From Ruminococcus sp. (GTDB lineage Bacteria > Bacillota > Clostridia > Oscillospirales > Ruminococcaceae), in assembly GCA_017544125.1 (NCBI GenBank), contig JAFYET010000113.1, positions 1-5,866 of the forward strand: a stretch of DNA of 5,866 nt, given 5' to 3'. The notes beneath the pieces are model-generated. The model searched no databases, was not told the origin of the DNA, and saw only the letters and a program-made list of their open reading frames with translations. The position numbers and the translations under genes are program-made. Within the stretch, counting starts at the first letter, position 1. Each line of letters opens with the position of its first letter. Of this stretch, positions 4,673-5,866 are shown piece by piece.

Positions 4673-4699
4673 CTTACCTCTTACCCCTCACATCTTATC
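4672..4699 (-). repeat. Heptad stop array D (4 x 7 nt)
   Basis: On the minus strand the units are GATAAGA (4699-4693), TGTGAGG (4692-4686), GGTAAGA (4685-4679) and GGTAAGA (4678-4672). Stops begin at 4697 (TAA), 4690 (TGA), 4683 (TAA) and 4676 (TAA), again 7 nt apart. It starts 6 nt after the SleB-like stop and leads straight to the 4645-4666 hairpin. It overlaps the GNAT terminator's T-run by one base. The second unit from the gene is again the most changed. It does not provide the gene's own stop. Confidence 0.65.
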
Positions 4700-4705
4700 T
4701 CTGAT

Positions 4706-5395
4706 TCACATACAGAACCTATGGTCGCCGATGACGGTCATTATGGGGCGGGAGTAGATGAATTTATTCGAGGTCTTTTTGGGATTATAATAGTATATAC
4801 AGCCGCCTGTCGGGTCCCAGCCGTTTAGCGCATCACGGGCAGCGGAGTAGGCTGAGTCGGACACGGGCTTGTCAAACTGCCCGTCGGTCACGGCGGTGAA
4901 TGCGCCCTTCTGGAATATCACCCCCGAAAGGGTATCGGGGAAAGAGGGGTGCTCGATGCGGTTTAGCACCACAGCGCCCACTGCCACCTGCCCCTCGTAG
5001 GGCTCACCCCTTGCCTCGGCGGAGATTATTCGTGCCAGGAGGGAGATGTTAGCCTCGGTCGCTGCCGGCAGAGCGCCTATTGAGATGCCCAGCGCCTTTA
5101 GTGTGGCGGGGCCTGCAATGCCCGTTTGCGATATGCCCTGCTGCTTCTGGAAGCGCTTGACGGCTGCTTCGGTAATGGGACCGTAGTAGCCCGTGACATC
5201 CGAGTGGAACAGCCCACGCTCTTTGAGCGCCTGCTGCACCGCTGTGACCTCCTTGCCACGAGAGCCGTACTGGGAGAGTGCCGGGGCTGCATCGGGTGAG
5301 AAATTAACAATTGCTGCCGCCGCAGCCGAGCCGAGTATGACAAAAGAGATGGCAAATGAGCGGAAAAATACTTTTATATGCTGCTTGGTTATCAT
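4706..5395 (-). CDS. sleB: SleB-like cell-wall hydrolase (spore cortex-lytic enzyme family)
   Basis: The 229-aa product has an N-terminal hydrophobic signal or anchor (about 8-31), a PG_binding_1 domain (about 41-102; GSRGKEVTAVQQALKERGLF, GYYGPITEAAVKRFQKQQGI) and a Hydrolase_2/SleB catalytic domain (about 118-228). The key stretch ISAEARGEPYEGQVAVGAVV (124-143) contains E127, the likely catalytic glutamate; GAFTAV, NGWDPTGG and YYYNP follow as in SleB/CwlJ enzymes. By family knowledge it is a lytic transglycosylase or related muramidase acting on cortex muramic-lactam glycan during germination, but many non-sporulating Clostridia keep homologues for wall turnover. The start at 5395 has AGGA (5406-5403) 7 nt upstream. 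It is transcribed away from the rRNA-type promoters. No YpeB partner is visible downstream. Confidence 0.92.
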   Translation of the reverse strand: MITKQHIKVFFRSFAISFVILGSAAAAAIVNFSPDAAPALSQYGSRGKEVTAVQQALKERGLFHSDVTGYYGPITEAAVKRFQKQQGISQTGIAGPATLKALGISIGALPAATEANISLLARIISAEARGEPYEGQVAVGAVVLNRIEHPSFPDTLSGVIFQKGAFTAVTDGQFDKPVSDSAYSAARDALNGWDPTGGCIYYYNPKKTSNKFIYSRPIMTVIGDHRFCM

Positions 5396-5493
5396 TTTTC
5401 ATTCCTGCCTTTTATGAGTTTTTTATGAAGATATTTTTGCCTTTTTTCGCTGAAATATGCGTGTATAGGGCGAATACAGTGAGGTTGTCTTGC

Positions 5494-5499
5494 ATTATA
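5494..5499 (-). promoter_or_regulatory. Candidate -10 box for the SleB-like gene
   Basis: The minus strand has a perfect TATAAT (5499-5494) about 100 nt upstream of the start codon. No good -35 is found at 16-18 nt, so this is a weak or regulated promoter at best. No forespore sigma (F/G) pattern was recognised. Confidence 0.35.
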
Positions 5500-5562
5500 G
5501 ACATAAGCCTTTGACTAAGGGTGTGTGGTTTTGTGCAAAACATAGAATGAGTGAAAACCCTA

Positions 5563-5591
5563 TTGACATTTGCCGCAAAAGGTGGTAAAAT
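5563..5591 (+). promoter_or_regulatory. Promoter P1 of a putative rRNA operon
   Basis: TTGACA (5563-5568) and TAAAAT (5586-5591) are 17 nt apart. The predicted start, 7 nt after the -10, falls on G5598. It lies 96 bp upstream of the second promoter in the same direction. Confidence 0.75.
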
Positions 5592-5658
5592 AAACAAGTC
5601 GCCTGAGGAACGGGATGAACGAGAGAAAAAAGAAATAAAAAAATATTTCAAAAACCTC

Positions 5659-5687
5659 TTGACAAACGTAAAAAAGTGTGATATAAT
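5659..5687 (+). promoter_or_regulatory. Promoter P2 of a putative rRNA operon
   Basis: A perfect TTGACA (5659-5664), 17-nt spacer and perfect TATAAT (5682-5687) are preceded by A/T tracts at about 5623-5655 that would serve as an UP element. The predicted start is G5694. Full consensus plus UP element in tandem with P1 is typical of rRNA operons, and a +1 G fits GTP-responsive control known for Firmicutes rrn promoters. Confidence 0.88.
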
Positions 5688-5720
5688 AGATAAGCACTTT
5701 TGAGAAAGGCGCAACGGTAT

Positions 5721-5737
5721 CTTGAAAATTGAACAAT
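5721..5737 (+). promoter_or_regulatory. boxA-like antitermination sequence
   Basis: CTTGAAAATTGAACAAT resembles the CTTTGAAAACTGAAC-type sequence found in Firmicutes rRNA leaders and spacers, thought to load the Nus antitermination complex. Placed about 27 nt after the predicted P2 start, which is a usual position. Confidence 0.5.
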
Positions 5738-5842
5738 AACGAGAAACACAAAACCCTTGTTAATTGCTTTGAGGAAACGAGAAGTAGACGTCAAGACGAG
5801 ACGAAAAAACGTAAAAGTACACGACAGTGTAAACTGAGATCA

Positions 5843-5864
5843 TATTACTCTGGAAAGAGTATTA
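5843..5864 (+). other. Leader hairpin with GGAA tetraloop
   Basis: TACTCT (5846-5851) pairs with AGAGTA (5856-5861) around GGAA, a GNRA-type loop, with two more pairs beyond a T/T mismatch. A smaller stem, TACAC with GTGTA (5818-5831), lies just before. These may be part of 16S precursor folding. Confidence 0.5.
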
Positions 5865-5866
5865 GG

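Larger units (their letters stand above)
5694..5866 (+). other. Leader of a putative rRNA operon, cut by the right edge
   Basis: About 170 nt downstream of P2 have no ORF with a ribosome binding site. They contain a boxA-like segment (5721-5737) and small hairpins, as in 16S leaders. The conserved 16S start (AGAGTTTGATC) is not reached, so the identity is inferred; a tRNA operon is the main alternative. Confidence 0.6.

Noticed and set aside
5412..5714. Minus-strand ORF of 100 aa
   Set aside because: It lies antisense across both consensus promoters and the leader, has no ribosome binding site and a low-complexity F/S-rich product that reads like translated AT-rich regulatory DNA.

Overview
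The window looks like chromosomal DNA of a low-to-mid GC Gram-positive anaerobe of the Clostridia, most likely a Ruminococcus-like member of the Oscillospiraceae. The reasons are strong GGAG-type ribosome binding sites, consensus sigma-A promoters in AT-rich gaps, a YdbC-type PC4 protein, a SleB-type cortex/cell-wall hydrolase, a ROK repressor, and structured intergenic repeats at several gene ends. The genus is an inference; no rRNA gene body is present to settle it.

Layout. (1) 1-53: C-terminal tail of a plus-strand gene that enters from the left. (2) 54-262: a convergent intergenic region built almost as a mirror: stop-codon heptad array, AGGT plus hairpin, a terminator, hairpin plus ACCT, heptad array. 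(3) 263-1492 (-): ROK-family repressor with a degraded sugar-kinase site, behind a 5' leader that contains an intrinsic terminator. (4) 1698-1949 (-): YdbC-like PC4 nucleic-acid-binding protein. (5) 2062-3519 (-): Wzx/MATE-like polysaccharide flippase; its 3' end again runs into a heptad array and hairpin, and its 5' leader contains a 222-bp MITE-like palindromic element. (6) 3764-3939: divergent promoter region. (7) 3940-4062 (+): 40-aa single-pass membrane peptide, then a switchable-looking hairpin region, then a GNAT acetyltransferase (4136-4630) closed by a strong terminator. (8) 4706-5395 (-): SleB-like peptidoglycan hydrolase. (9) 5563-5866 (+): tandem consensus promoters and a leader with the look of an rRNA operon start; the 16S gene would lie just beyond the right edge.

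The genes do not form one pathway. Flippase and hydrolase both concern the cell envelope; ROK and YdbC are regulators or nucleic-acid binders. The minus-strand genes flippase, ydbC-like and ROK lie head to tail and may be partly cotranscribed, since no good promoter is visible in front of the ydbC-like gene.

The most unusual content is between the genes. Four gene 3' ends carry a short array of four 7-nt units. The unit sequence differs between loci (TAATGCA twice, TAACAGT, TAAGAGG), yet every unit starts with a stop codon (TAA or TGA), so each array puts stops in all three frames. At three ends the array supplies the gene's own stop codon, and in all four a hairpin follows. Three of those hairpins are abutted by AGGT and keep their shape, two of them with wholly different stem sequences. 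I do not know a described family with this architecture.
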